This document shows positions 25,608 to 34,254 of a stretch of DNA of 64,000 nt, piece after piece (position 1 is the stretch's first letter; each line of letters starts with the position of its first letter). The DNA comes from Streptomyces coelicoflavus (lineage in GTDB: Bacteria > Actinomycetota > Actinomycetes > Streptomycetales > Streptomycetaceae): assembly GCF_003112555.1 (NCBI RefSeq), contig NZ_BEWB01000010.1, forward strand, positions 62,001-126,000, read 5' to 3'. A program made the position numbers and the translations under genes. The notes beneath the pieces are model-generated. The model was not told where the DNA came from. It saw only the letters and a program-made list of their open reading frames with translations, and did not search any database.

Positions 25608-26996
25608 ATGAAGGCACACGACGGCATGTACATCGACGGAGCCTGGCGCCCCGCCGACGGCCGGGACACGATCGACGTCGTGAACCCGGCCGACGAGCAG
25701 GTGATCGGCCGCGTCCCCGCGGGCAACGCCCTGGACGTCGACACCGCCGTACGGGCCGCCCGCGCCGCGCTGCCCGGCTGGGCCGCCACCCCGCCCGCCG
25801 AGCGCGCCGCACGGCTGGCCGCCCTGCGGGACGTGCTCGTGGCCCGAAAGGACGAGGTCGCGGAGACGGTCACCGCGGAGCTGGGCGCCCCGCTGAAGCT
25901 CTCCCAGGCCGTGCACGCCGCCGTCCCCGTCGCGGTCGCCGGGTCCTACGCCGAGCTGGCGGCGACGTACGCCTTCGAGGAGAAGGCCGGTACGTCCGTC
26001 GTCCACCACGAGCCGGTCGGCGTGGTCGGTGCCATCACTCCCTGGAACTATCCGCTCCACCAGATCGTCGCCAAGGTCGCCCCGGCCCTCGCGGCCGGCT
26101 GCACGATCGTGCTCAAGCCCGCCGAGGACACCCCGCTCACCGCCCAGCTCTTCGCCGAGGCGGTGCACGAGGCGGGCGTCCCGGCCGGCGTCTTCAACCT
26201 GGTCACCGGCCTCGGCCCGGTCGCGGGCCAGGCGCTCGCCGAACACCCCGGCGTGGACCTGGTCTCCTTCACCGGCTCCACCGCCGTCGGCCGCCGCATC
26301 GGCGCCACCGCGGGCGCCGCCGTCAAGCGGGTCGCCCTCGAACTCGGCGGCAAGTCCGCCAACGTCATCCTCCCGAGCGCCGACCTCGCCAGGGCCGTGA
26401 ACGTCGGCGTCGCCAACGTCATGTCCAACTCCGGCCAGACGTGCAGCGCCTGGACCCGCATGCTCGTCCACCGCGACCAGTACGACGAGGCCGTGGCGCT
26501 CGCCGCCGAGGCCGCCGCGAAGTACGGCGACCGGATCGGCCCCGTCGTCAACGCCAAGCAGCAGGAGCGGGTGCGCGGCTACATCGAGAAGGGCGTCGCC
26601 GAGGGCGCGCGCCTGGTCGCGGGCGGCCCCGAAGCCCCGCGCGAGCAGGGGTACTTCGTCAGCCCGACGGTCTTCGCCGACGTCACCGAGGAGATGACCA
26701 TCGCCCAGGAGGAGATCTTCGGGCCGGTCCTGTCCATCCTCCGCTACGAGGACGAGGACGACGCCCTGCGCATCGCCAACGGCACGGTCTACGGCCTCGC
26801 CGGCGCCGTCTGGGCCGGGGACGAGGCCGAGGCGGTCGCCTTCGCCCGCCGCATGGACACCGGGCAGGTCGACATCAACGGTGGCCGGTTCAACCCGCTG
26901 GCGCCCTTCGGCGGCTACAAGCAGTCAGGCGTGGGCCGCGAACTGGGCGCCCACGGGCTCGCCGAGTACCTCCAGACCAAGTCCCTCCAGTACTAG
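25608..26996 (+). CDS. NAD(P)-dependent aldehyde dehydrogenase
   Basis: A 462-residue ALDH that oxidises an aldehyde to the acid. The cofactor region is PWNYPLHQIVAKVAPALAAG and FTGSTAVGRRI. The general base is Glu245 in ALELGGKS and the nucleophile is Cys279 in SNSGQTCSA. EEIFGPVLSI is the conserved substrate-pocket segment. The start follows AAGGAA. A zinc alcohol dehydrogenase gene follows after 19 bases, so the pair should convert an alcohol to an acid in two steps. The substrate is not defined. A TetR-type palindrome lies in the promoter. Confidence 0.92.
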   Translation: MKAHDGMYIDGAWRPADGRDTIDVVNPADEQVIGRVPAGNALDVDTAVRAARAALPGWAATPPAERAARLAALRDVLVARKDEVAETVTAELGAPLKLSQAVHAAVPVAVAGSYAELAATYAFEEKAGTSVVHHEPVGVVGAITPWNYPLHQIVAKVAPALAAGCTIVLKPAEDTPLTAQLFAEAVHEAGVPAGVFNLVTGLGPVAGQALAEHPGVDLVSFTGSTAVGRRIGATAGAAVKRVALELGGKSANVILPSADLARAVNVGVANVMSNSGQTCSAWTRMLVHRDQYDEAVALAAEAAAKYGDRIGPVVNAKQQERVRGYIEKGVAEGARLVAGGPEAPREQGYFVSPTVFADVTEEMTIAQEEIFGPVLSILRYEDEDDALRIANGTVYGLAGAVWAGDEAEAVAFARRMDTGQVDINGGRFNPLAPFGGYKQSGVGRELGAHGLAEYLQTKSLQY

Positions 26997-27015
26997 CCCG
27001 GGAGTCGTCCACGTC

Positions 27016-28113
27016 ATGGCCGTCCGTACCGCAGTCCGTGCCGCCGTCGTCCCCGCCGTAGGCGCCCCCCTGGAGGTCACCGGGATCGAGCTGCCCGAAC
27101 CCGGCCCGGGGCAGGTCCGGGTGAGGCTCGCCGCCGCCGGGGTCTGCCACTCCGACCTGTCCCTGTCCAACGGCACCATGCGCGTGCCGTTGCCCGCCGT
27201 CCTCGGCCACGAGGGCGCCGGCACCGTCGTCGCCGTCGGCGAGGGCGTCACCCACGTCGCACCCGGCGACGCGGTCGTCCTCAACTGGGCCCCGTCCTGC
27301 GGCGCCTGCCACGCCTGCTCGCTGGGCGAGGTCTGGCTGTGCGCGAACGCCCTGGCCGGCGCGGCGAACGTGCACGCCCGCCGCGCCGACGACGGCACCG
27401 ACCTGCACCCCGGCCTGAACGTCGCCGCGTTCGCCGAGGAGACGGTGGTGTCCGCGTCCTGCCTCCTGCCCGCCCCCGAGGGCATTCCCCTCACCGAGGC
27501 GGCGCTCCTCGGCTGCGCCGTCCTCACCGGCTACGGAGCCGTCCACCACTCGGCGAAGGTCCGCGAGGGCGAGACGGTCGCGGTCTTCGGCGCCGGGGGA
27601 GTGGGCCTCGCGACCCTCCAGGCGGCCCGGATCGCGGGCGCGTCGAAGATCGTCGCCGTCGACGTGTCCCCCGACAAGGAGGAACTGGCCCGCGCCGCGG
27701 GCGCCACCGACTACCTCCTCGCCTCCGACACCACCGCCCGCGAGATCCGCGCCCTCACCGGCAAGCAGGGCGTCGACGTCGCCGTGGAGTGCGTGGGCCG
27801 CGCGGCCACCATCCGCACCGCCTGGGAATCCACCCGGCGGGGCGGCCGCACCACGGTCGTCGGCATCGGCGGCAAGGACCAGCAGGTCACCTTCAACGCC
27901 CTGGAGATCTTCCACTGGGGCCGCACCCTGTCCGGCTGCGTCTACGGCAACGCCGACCCCGCCCGCGACCTCCCGGTCATCGCCGCACACGCCCGTGCCG
28001 GCCGCCTCGACCTCGGCGCCCTGGTCACGGAACGCATCGCCCTGGACGGCATCCCGGCCGCCTTCGAGAACATGCTCGCGGGCAAGGGCGGGCGGGCACT
28101 GGTGGTGTTCTAG
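27016..28113 (+). CDS. Zinc-dependent alcohol dehydrogenase, MDR superfamily
   Basis: A 365-residue medium-chain dehydrogenase. Catalytic zinc ligands are in GVCHSD and GHEGAG. The structural zinc set of four cysteines is intact in SCGACHACSLGEVWLC. The Rossmann motif FGAGGVGLATLQAARIAG binds NAD(P). It resembles the class III/aryl-alcohol branch found paired with ALDH genes in actinobacteria. It starts at ATG 27016 and is almost certainly co-transcribed with the upstream aldehyde dehydrogenase. The two enzymes would oxidise an alcohol through its aldehyde. Confidence 0.9.
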   Translation: MAVRTAVRAAVVPAVGAPLEVTGIELPEPGPGQVRVRLAAAGVCHSDLSLSNGTMRVPLPAVLGHEGAGTVVAVGEGVTHVAPGDAVVLNWAPSCGACHACSLGEVWLCANALAGAANVHARRADDGTDLHPGLNVAAFAEETVVSASCLLPAPEGIPLTEAALLGCAVLTGYGAVHHSAKVREGETVAVFGAGGVGLATLQAARIAGASKIVAVDVSPDKEELARAAGATDYLLASDTTAREIRALTGKQGVDVAVECVGRAATIRTAWESTRRGGRTTVVGIGGKDQQVTFNALEIFHWGRTLSGCVYGNADPARDLPVIAAHARAGRLDLGALVTERIALDGIPAAFENMLAGKGGRALVVF

Positions 28114-28250
28114 CCCCGGGCCGTGCCTTCGAGGCGTGGCTGGTGCGCGGGTGCGGACCCGTTCCGGTGTGCGCGGCCGTGCGTCGCCGTGAGCCGCCCC
28201 GGAGGCCCCGGCGGCGTCTTGGCGGTGCTGGGGTGCTGCGGGGCGGGTGG

Positions 28251-29216
28251 CTAGACCCGCCCCGCGTCCTCCTGCCGGGGCTCCGCCGTGGGCTCGGCCC
28301 TCTCCGGGGTCGCTGCCGGGGCCGCCGCCGCGCGCCGCCGGGACCGCGACACCGCCACGCCCGCCAGACACAGGGCGCCGCCCGCCAGCGTGAGCAGCCC
28401 CGGCACCTCGCCCAGCGCCAGCCAGGACATCAGCACGACCAGCGCGGGCACGGCGTACGTGGTCGCGCCCATGCGGCCGGCGGTCGTACGGGCCAGCGCG
28501 TACGCCCACGTCGTGAAGGCCAGCGCGGTCGGGAACACGCCCAGGTAGACCATGTTGAGCGTCGCGGAGGCCGGCGCCTCGGCCGCCTCCCGCACCAGCT
28601 GACCCGTGAACGGCAGGCAGAGCACCGCCCCGACCAGGCAGCCGAACGTCGTCACCTGAAGCGCGCTCGCGTGCGCCAGTGCGGGCTTCTGCGCGACCAC
28701 CCCGCCCGCGTACGCCACCGCGGCCAGCAGGCACAGCACCACCCCGAACAGCGAGGAGCCGCCCTCGCCGGACATCGACAGGCCCACCGTCACCGCACCG
28801 GCGAACGACACCGCCATCCCCGCCAGCAGCCGCGGCGGCAGCGCGTCGCCCAGCAGCCGGGCACCCAGCAGCGCGATGAGGATCGGGCCGACGTTCACCA
28901 CCAGGGCGGCCGTACCGGCGTCCACCTGCTGCTCGCCCCAGTTCAGGACGACCATGTAGAAGCCGAACCACAGCAGCCCCGATATCGCGATCCCGCGCCA
29001 GGCCGGACGCGGCGGCAGCCCCTCCCGGCGCAGGAGGCAGATCAGCCCGAGCGCCAGCACGCCCGACAGCAGCCGGCCGAGCGCCAGCGCGCCCGGCGAG
29101 TACACCTCGCCCGCGCTGCGGATGGAGACGAAGGCGGAGGCCCACAGCACGACGGTGACGGTGGCCGCGCCGGCGGCGAACAGTTCCGGACGGCGGGACG
29201 GGGTGGTACGCATCAT
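28251..29216 (-). CDS. DMT superfamily transporter, EamA type
   Basis: A 321-residue membrane protein with ten predicted helices arranged as two EamA repeats (LFAAGAATVTVVLWASAFVS in the first, SLFGVVLCLLAAVAYAGGVV opening the second). The Pro/Glu-rich C-terminus is cytoplasmic. EamA proteins export amino acids or metabolites. The ArsR regulator gene lies upstream on the same strand, 74 bp away, and probably controls it. It is convergent with the alcohol dehydrogenase gene across 137 bp that hold no gene. Confidence 0.87.
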   Translation of the reverse strand: MMRTTPSRRPELFAAGAATVTVVLWASAFVSIRSAGEVYSPGALALGRLLSGVLALGLICLLRREGLPPRPAWRGIAISGLLWFGFYMVVLNWGEQQVDAGTAALVVNVGPILIALLGARLLGDALPPRLLAGMAVSFAGAVTVGLSMSGEGGSSLFGVVLCLLAAVAYAGGVVAQKPALAHASALQVTTFGCLVGAVLCLPFTGQLVREAAEAPASATLNMVYLGVFPTALAFTTWAYALARTTAGRMGATTYAVPALVVLMSWLALGEVPGLLTLAGGALCLAGVAVSRSRRRAAAAPAATPERAEPTAEPRQEDAGRV

Positions 29217-29290
29217 GCTCCCGAGACTAGGAGGAGAAGGAAGGGACGACCGGCGGATTTCGGACGGGGAGCCGGTGCCGGGCCGGGCGC

Positions 29291-30004
29291 TCAGCGCAGC
29301 GCCGCCGCACCGATGTCCAGCAGTCGGGACAGCGCCCGCTCACCCGCGGACGTCACCTTCACCGCCCGCTCGGACCCGATGCGCACGCACCAGCCGGCGT
29401 CCAGGGCGTGCCGGCACAGCGCCGCGCCCGCCACGCCCGCGAGGTGCGGACGGCGTTCCGTCCAGTCCAGGCACGCCCGGGCCAGCGGCCGGCGACCGGT
29501 GGGGCGCAGCGGGATTCCGGCGGCGTCGAACCAGCCGAGGCCCGCGTCCGTGAGCGCGAACCCGGTGTCCTGGCGCAGCAGTCCGCGCCCGGTCAGCGCG
29601 TCGGTCACCGCGATGCCGAGCCGCCCGGCGAGATGGTCGTAGCAGGTGCGTCCCCGGGCCATCGCGGACCCGGCGCTCGACGCCCGCAGGGTGCGGGGAC
29701 GCCGGGCGGCGGCGTCGGGCGCCACCTGCGCCGCCAAGTCCTCCACGAGCTGTGCGACCCGGTCGTCGGCCAGCCGCACGTACCGGTGCCGCCCCTGCCG
29801 TTCCTCGGCGAGCAGTCCGCCCGCGACGAGTTTGCCCAGGTGCTCGCTGAGCGTCGACGCGGCGACCCCGGCGTGCCGGGCCAGCTCACCGGCGGTCCAC
29901 GCCCGCCCGTCCAGCAGGGCCAGCAGACAGGCGGCCCGCGTCTCGTCGGCGATCAGCCCGGCCAGCCGGGCGAGGCCGGGGGCCCCGGCGTCCTTCTCGG
30001 TCAT
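29291..30004 (-). CDS. ArsR family regulator with long C-terminal domain
   Basis: A 237-residue helix-turn-helix protein. The winged helix covers LARLAGLIADETRAACLLALLDGRAWTAGEL to AEERQGRHRYVRLAD (about residues 11-80). A C-terminal domain of about 140 residues contains ARTCYDH-like sequence (RGRTCYDHLAGRLGIAV) and CLDWTERRPHLAG, the common layout of larger actinobacterial ArsR-type regulators. No clear metal-binding cysteine cluster is seen. The EamA transporter gene downstream is the likely target. Confidence 0.85.
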   Translation of the reverse strand: MTEKDAGAPGLARLAGLIADETRAACLLALLDGRAWTAGELARHAGVAASTLSEHLGKLVAGGLLAEERQGRHRYVRLADDRVAQLVEDLAAQVAPDAAARRPRTLRASSAGSAMARGRTCYDHLAGRLGIAVTDALTGRGLLRQDTGFALTDAGLGWFDAAGIPLRPTGRRPLARACLDWTERRPHLAGVAGAALCRHALDAGWCVRIGSERAVKVTSAGERALSRLLDIGAAALR

Positions 30005-30060
30005 GCGTCCAGAATGGGCCACGCACGGTTCGGCGGGCACCGAAGTGTGGCCGGAACCTC

Positions 30061-30702
30061 TCAGACGCCCTGCGAGACCTGCGCGTACTGCTGCGCCAGC
30101 CCGTCCAGCAGTGCCGTCAGACCGGTCTCGAAGGCCCGCTCGTCGATCTTCTCCTGCTGTTCGGCCAGCAGGTGGGCCTGCTGGAGGTGCGGGTAGTCGG
30201 CGGGGTCGTAGGCGCCGGCGTCGGTCACGAAGCCGCCGGCGAAGGAGCCGAGCGCCGAGCCCATGATGAAGTACCGCATCAGCGCGCCGATGGACGTGGC
30301 CTGCGCCGGGGGCCAGCCCGCCCGGACCATCGCGCCGTAGACGGCGTCCGCGAGGTGCAGCGCGGCCGGGCGGCGGCCGGGCCCGTGGGCCAGCACCGGG
30401 ACGATGTTGGGATGGTCGCGCAGCGCCGTCCGGTAGGAGACGGCCCAGTCGTGCAGCGCGGTCCGCCACTCCCGCCCGTCCTCGAACATCGACAGGTCGA
30501 CCTGCGCGCTCACCGAGTCGGCGACGGCCTCGAGGATCTCGTCCTTGGTGCGGAAGTGGTTGTAGAGCGAGGGCCCGCTGACCCCCAGTTCCGCGGCCAG
30601 CCGGCGCGTGGAGACGGCCGCGAGGCCCTCCGCGTCCACCAGCGCGCGGGCCGTCTCGACGATCCGGTCGGTGCTCAGCAGGGGCTTGCGCGGTCGGGCC
30701 AT
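30061..30702 (-). CDS. TetR family regulator divergent from acyl-CoA dehydrogenase
   Basis: A 213-residue TetR protein. The DNA-binding part is LSTDRIVETARALVDAEGLAAVSTRRLAAELGVSGPSLYNHF (about residues 9-50), and the C-terminal domain is TetR_C_1-like. The start MARPRKPLL at 30702 is preferred; an ATG nine bases upstream is also in frame. It faces the acyl-CoA dehydrogenase gene across 139 bp with the palindrome at 30729-30747. A matching palindrome before the ALDH/ADH genes suggests that it controls both units. Confidence 0.87.
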   Translation of the reverse strand: MARPRKPLLSTDRIVETARALVDAEGLAAVSTRRLAAELGVSGPSLYNHFRTKDEILEAVADSVSAQVDLSMFEDGREWRTALHDWAVSYRTALRDHPNIVPVLAHGPGRRPAALHLADAVYGAMVRAGWPPAQATSIGALMRYFIMGSALGSFAGGFVTDAGAYDPADYPHLQQAHLLAEQQEKIDERAFETGLTALLDGLAQQYAQVSQGV

Positions 30703-30728
30703 GGCGCACATAGTAGGGCTGCGCGTAT

Positions 30729-30747
30729 AAACTAGCAGTGCTAATTT
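30729..30747. promoter_or_regulatory. TetR operator candidate in the TetR/acyl-CoA dehydrogenase interval
   Basis: AAACTAGCAGTGCTAATTT is a 19-bp palindrome (TAGCA-G-TGCTA core plus AAA/TTT ends) located 27 bp before the TetR start. The AT-rich surroundings (TATAAACTAG, AATTTAAATG) are probably the promoter. It matches the palindrome at 25554-25572. Confidence 0.65.
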
Positions 30748-30841
30748 AAATGTACGGCTTTCCATGTACTTCCTGTGCTGCTTGTACTGCTTGCGCCGCT
30801 TGTACCGTTTCCAAGATCTCTTTCCTGTGGGGTGACTCGGC

Positions 30842-31993
30842 ATGAACCTGGAGCTCAGCGAGGAGCAGACCGCCGTACGGCAGCTCGCGCGGGACTTCGT
30901 GTCCCGTGAGATCGCCCCGCACGTCGTCGCGTGGGACCGTGCCGAGGAGGTGGACCGGGGCATCGTGAAGAAGCTCGGCGAGGTCGGGTTCCTCGGGCTC
31001 ACGATCGACGAGGAGTACGGCGGCTCGGGCGGAGACCACCTCGCGTACTGCCTGGTCACGGAGGAGCTGGGGCGCGGCGACAGCTCCGTGCGCGGGATCG
31101 TCTCCGTCTCCCTCGGCCTGGTCGCCAAGACCGTCGCCGCCTGGGGGAGCGAGGAGCAGAAGCGGCGCTGGCTGCCCGGCCTGACCTCCGGCGAGTACGT
31201 CGGCTGCTTCGGCCTCACCGAGCCCGGCACGGGGTCGGACGCGGGCAACCTCTCCACCCGCGCGGTGCGCGACGGCGACGACTACGTCGTCAACGGCACC
31301 AAGATGTTCATCACCAACGGCACCTGGGCCGACGTCGTCCTGCTCTTCGCCCGCTCCACCGACGCGCCCGGGCACAAGGGCGTCTCCGCCTTCCTCGTGC
31401 CCACCGACACGCCCGGCCTGACCCGGCGCACCATCCACGGCAAGCTCGGGCTGCGCGGCCAGGCCACCGCCGAACTGGTCCTGGAGGACGTCCGCGTCCC
31501 CGCCTCGGCGATGCTGGCCCCCGAGGGCAAGGGCTTCTCGGTCGCCATGTCGGCCCTCGCCAAGGGGCGGATGTCGGTCGCGGCCGGCTGCGTCGGCATA
31601 GCCCAGGCCGCGCTGGACGCGGCCGTGAAGTACGCGGGGGAGCGCGAGCAGTTCGGCAAAACCATCGCCCACCACCAGCTGGTGCAGGAGCTGATCAGCG
31701 ACATCGCCCTCGACGTGGACGCGGCCCGGCTGCTGACCTGGCGGGTCGCCGACCTGATCGACCGCGGGCAGCCCTTCACCGTCGAGTCCTCCAAGGCCAA
31801 GCTCTTCGCCTCGGAGGCCGCCGTCCGCGCCGCCAACAACGCCCTCCAGGTCTTCGGCGGCTACGGCTACATCGACGAGTACCCGGCCGGCAAGCTGCTG
31901 CGCGACGCCCGTGTGATGACCCTCTACGAGGGCACCAGTCAGATCCAGAAGCTCGTCATCGGGCGGGCGCTGACCGGGGTTTCGGCGTTCTGA
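30842..31993 (+). CDS. Acyl-CoA dehydrogenase
   Basis: A 383-residue FAD enzyme of the short/medium-chain acyl-CoA dehydrogenase group, which introduces the alpha-beta double bond in acyl-CoA. Family blocks are GLTEPGTGSDAGNL (FAD binding), KMFITNGTWAD, REQFGKTIAHHQLVQ and QVFGGYGYIDEYP. The catalytic base is Glu363 in LYEGTSQIQ. It starts at ATG 30842. It is divergent from the TetR gene and followed by a hairpin and a YiaA/B-type gene. Chain-length preference cannot be read from the sequence. Confidence 0.92.
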   Translation: MNLELSEEQTAVRQLARDFVSREIAPHVVAWDRAEEVDRGIVKKLGEVGFLGLTIDEEYGGSGGDHLAYCLVTEELGRGDSSVRGIVSVSLGLVAKTVAAWGSEEQKRRWLPGLTSGEYVGCFGLTEPGTGSDAGNLSTRAVRDGDDYVVNGTKMFITNGTWADVVLLFARSTDAPGHKGVSAFLVPTDTPGLTRRTIHGKLGLRGQATAELVLEDVRVPASAMLAPEGKGFSVAMSALAKGRMSVAAGCVGIAQAALDAAVKYAGEREQFGKTIAHHQLVQELISDIALDVDAARLLTWRVADLIDRGQPFTVESSKAKLFASEAAVRAANNALQVFGGYGYIDEYPAGKLLRDARVMTLYEGTSQIQKLVIGRALTGVSAF

Positions 31994-32011
31994 GTACCCG
32001 ACCTGAGTATC

Positions 32012-32043
32012 TCGGCGGATGTGGCCGGCGCCACATCCGCCGA
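32012..32043 (+). terminator. Perfect 14-bp hairpin after the acyl-CoA dehydrogenase gene
   Basis: TCGGCGGATGTGGC (32012-32025), a CGGC loop and the exact complement (32030-32043) form a 14-bp stem, 18 bp after the stop codon and 11 bp before the next ATG. There is no T-run. It is either a terminator for the upstream gene or an attenuator shaping expression of the downstream gene. Confidence 0.7.
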
Positions 32044-32054
32044 CCCTTGTCCCC

Positions 32055-32369
32055 ATGAGTGAGACACCGGTCAAGCAGCAGAACACGGCGGCCTTCTACG
32101 GTCAGGCCGTCGCCTCGTTCTCGGTGGCCATGGCCGCCACCGCCATCGGCATCTACCAGCTCCAGGCCGACGCCTGGGTGCGGGCCTTCCTCGCCATCGC
32201 CGTCCTGTACCTCGTCACGTCGGCCTTCACCCTGGCCAAGATCATCCGTGACCGCCAGGAGGTCGGCCAGATAGTGAGCCGGGTGGACCAGGCGCGGCTC
32301 GACAAGATCCTCGTCGAGCACGACCCCTTCCAGAAGCCGGGCGGCGCCCCCGCGGGCCAGCGCCCCTAA
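32055..32369 (+). CDS. YiaA/YiaB family two-helix membrane protein
   Basis: A 104-residue membrane protein with a hydrophilic N-terminus (MSETPVKQQNTAAFYGQ) and two closely spaced helices (AVASFSVAMAATAIGIYQLQ and VRAFLAIAVLYLVTSAFTLA) typical of the YiaA/YiaB domain, then a charged C-terminal segment (KIIRDRQEVGQIVSRVDQARLDKIL). The function of the family is unknown. The start lies immediately after a strong hairpin, so it may have its own regulation. Confidence 0.8.
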   Translation: MSETPVKQQNTAAFYGQAVASFSVAMAATAIGIYQLQADAWVRAFLAIAVLYLVTSAFTLAKIIRDRQEVGQIVSRVDQARLDKILVEHDPFQKPGGAPAGQRP

Positions 32370-32429
32370 GCGGTCGCTCACCTTCGGCGGTATGGTGGTG
32401 CTCCTGTCACCGAGAGGGGCGAACAAGCG

Positions 32430-33071
32430 ATGAGTACGGCGGCCGAGACGACGGGCGGCGACATCGAGCCGTGGGAAGAGGTCACGCCCGACGCGGCCCG
32501 GCGGCTCCTGGTCGCCGCCGTGGAGGCGTTCGCCGAACGCGGGTACCACGCGACCACGACCCGCGACATCGCCGGCCGGGCCGGCATGAGCCCGGCCGCG
32601 CTCTACATCCACTACAAGACCAAGGAAGAGCTGCTCCACCGCATCAGCCGCATCGGTCACACCCGGGCGGTGGCCATCCTCCGCTCCGCGGCCCAGGGCG
32701 AGGGCGGTGCCACCGAACGGCTCGCCGACGCGGTGAGCTCCTTCGTCCGCTGGCACGCCGGCCGCCGCACGACGGCGCGGGTCGTGCAGTACGAACTGGA
32801 CGCGCTCGGGCCCGAGGCCCGCGAGGAGATCCTCACGCTCCGCCGGCAGTGCGACGCCGCGGTGCGCGGCATCATCGACGACGGTGTGGCGGCGGGCGAG
32901 TTCGACGTGCCGGACGTCAAGGGCACGACGCTGGCCGTGCTGTCGCTCTGCATCGACGTGGCCCGCTGGTTCAACGTGAACGGCCCCCGGACGCCCGACG
33001 AGGTCGGCGCGCTCTACGCCGACCTCGTGCTGCGCATGGTGGGAGCCCGGGACCGCTCCGGCGCGGCCTAG
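32430..33071 (+). CDS. TetR/AcrR family regulator
   Basis: A 213-residue TetR protein. The helix-turn-helix is AARRLLVAAVEAFAERGYHATTTRDIAGRAGMSPAALYIHY (about residues 22-63). The C-terminal domain contains LRRQCDAAVRGIIDDGVAAGEF, common in regulators of lipid and acyl-CoA metabolism (TetR_C_33/KstR-like). It starts at ATG 32430 behind GAGAGGGG. The closest metabolic gene is the MaoC hydratase, convergent with it, whose promoter carries a CTAAGC-GACT-GCTTAG palindrome typical for this class. Confidence 0.84.
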   Translation: MSTAAETTGGDIEPWEEVTPDAARRLLVAAVEAFAERGYHATTTRDIAGRAGMSPAALYIHYKTKEELLHRISRIGHTRAVAILRSAAQGEGGATERLADAVSSFVRWHAGRRTTARVVQYELDALGPEAREEILTLRRQCDAAVRGIIDDGVAAGEFDVPDVKGTTLAVLSLCIDVARWFNVNGPRTPDEVGALYADLVLRMVGARDRSGAA

Positions 33072-33096
33072 GAAGTGTCCGCCGGACAGGCCCCGG

Positions 33097-33558
33097 TCAG
33101 ACGTAGTAGCGCGAGACGGACTCGGCGACGCACACCGGCTTGTCGCCGCCCTCGCGCTCCACGGTGAAGGCGACGCTCACCTGGACGCCGCCCTTGACGT
33201 CCTCGACCCCCGTGATCGTCGCCGTGGCGCGCAGGCGCGAGCCGACCGGGACGGGGGAGGGGAAACGGACCTTGTTGGTGCCGTAGTTGACGCCCATCTT
33301 CACGCCCTCGACCTGGATCAGCTGCGGTCCGAAGAGGGGCAGCAGCGACAGGGTCAGATAGCCGTGCGCGATCGTGGTGCCGAACGGCCCGGCGGCCGCC
33401 TTCGCCGGGTCCACGTGGATCCACTGGTGGTCCCCGGTCGCCTCCGCGAACAGGTCGATCCGCTTCTGGTCGACCTCCACCCAGTCGGTGTACCCCAGCT
33501 GCTCGCCCACCGCCGCCTTCACGTCGTCGGCGGACGCGAAGATCCTCGGCTCTGCCAT
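33097..33558 (-). CDS. MaoC-like (R)-specific enoyl-CoA hydratase
   Basis: A 153-residue single hot-dog-fold hydratase that adds water to trans-2-enoyl-CoA. The hydratase 2 motif is clear in [15 protein letters not shown] followed by [17 protein letters not shown], giving the catalytic Asp and His. The start MAEPRIFAS at 33558 has GGAGG purines upstream. It is close to acyl-CoA dehydrogenase and TetR genes and could serve the same beta-oxidation route. It is divergent from soxR across 115 bp. Confidence 0.9.
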   Translation of the reverse strand: MAEPRIFASADDVKAAVGEQLGYTDWVEVDQKRIDLFAEATGDHQWIHVDPAKAAAGPFGTTIAHGYLTLSLLPLFGPQLIQVEGVKMGVNYGTNKVRFPSPVPVGSRLRATATITGVEDVKGGVQVSVAFTVEREGGDKPVCVAESVSRYYV

Positions 33559-33587
33559 GTTCCGGCCTCCCAAGTCACACAGTTTGA

Positions 33588-33603
33588 CTAAGCGACTGCT
33601 TAG
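33588..33603. promoter_or_regulatory. Palindrome in the MaoC/SoxR divergent promoter
   Basis: CTAAGC-GACT-GCTTAG is a perfect 6-bp inverted repeat 30 bp before the MaoC start. The form resembles operators of TetR/AcrR acyl-CoA regulators. The TetR protein at 32430 is the nearest candidate. It does not look like a SoxR site. Confidence 0.55.
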
Positions 33604-33673
33604 CATGGTGGTCCCCGCGGCCCGTGTCAACGAGCCCGCCGGACGGGTGACCAAGGTCGGTAGGGTTCGAGGG

Positions 33674-34201
33674 GTGCCGCAGATTCCAGAGAAGATCCAA
33701 GAGCTCACGGTCGGCCAGCTCGCCGCACGCAGCGGCGCCGCCGTCTCCGCCCTGCACTTCTACGAGTCCAAGGGCCTGATCCACAGCCGCCGGACCTCGG
33801 GCAACCAGCGCCGCTACAGCCGTGACGCGCTGCGCCGGGTCGCCTTCGTCCGCGCCGCGCAGCGGGTCGGCATCCCGCTGGCCACGATCCGCGAGGCGCT
33901 CGCGGAGCTGCCGGAGGGACGCACCCCCACCGAGGAGGACTGGGCCCGGCTCTCCCGGTCCTGGCGCTCCGAACTGGACGAGCGGATCAAACAGCTCAAC
34001 CGGCTGCGCGACCACCTCACCGACTGCATCGGCTGCGGCTGCCTGTCCCTGGAGACCTGTGTCCTGTCCAACCCCGACGACGCCTTCGGCGAACGCAGCG
34101 CCGGCTCGCGCCTGCTCGTGGAGCGACGGGCCTCCGCCACCGGGGGCGGCCGACGGCCGAGCCGCGCACAGGAGCCGGAGGTGCCGTGCTGCGGCGACTG
34201 A
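33674..34201 (+). CDS. soxR: Redox-sensitive MerR family regulator SoxR
   Basis: A 175-residue 2Fe-2S transcription factor that senses redox-active compounds and in Streptomyces responds to antibiotics such as actinorhodin. The MerR helix-turn-helix is [25 protein letters not shown]. The cluster ligands Cys118, Cys121, Cys123 and Cys129 ([12 protein letters not shown]) have the same spacing as E. coli SoxR. It starts at GTG 33674 (VPQIPEKIQ). Its C-terminal tail has two further cysteines (PCCGD). None of the nearby genes shows an obvious SoxR box. Confidence 0.93.
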   Translation: MPQIPEKIQELTVGQLAARSGAAVSALHFYESKGLIHSRRTSGNQRRYSRDALRRVAFVRAAQRVGIPLATIREALAELPEGRTPTEEDWARLSRSWRSELDERIKQLNRLRDHLTDCIGCGCLSLETCVLSNPDDAFGERSAGSRLLVERRASATGGGRRPSRAQEPEVPCCGD

Positions 34202-34254
34202 CCGCGCGGTGAACCCGGCCCGGTGACCGCGAGGTGAACCGGTCCGGCCGCCCG

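Noticed and set aside
28114-28250. Hairpin between the alcohol dehydrogenase and EamA genes
   Set aside because: GCCGCC/GGCGGC near 28190 is a weak stem with a long GC-rich loop, so a terminator call is not justified.
33559-33673. SoxR box in the soxR/maoC interval
   Set aside because: The only palindrome there (CTAAGC-GACT-GCTTAG) lacks the CTCAAG-type arms and spacing of SoxR operators.
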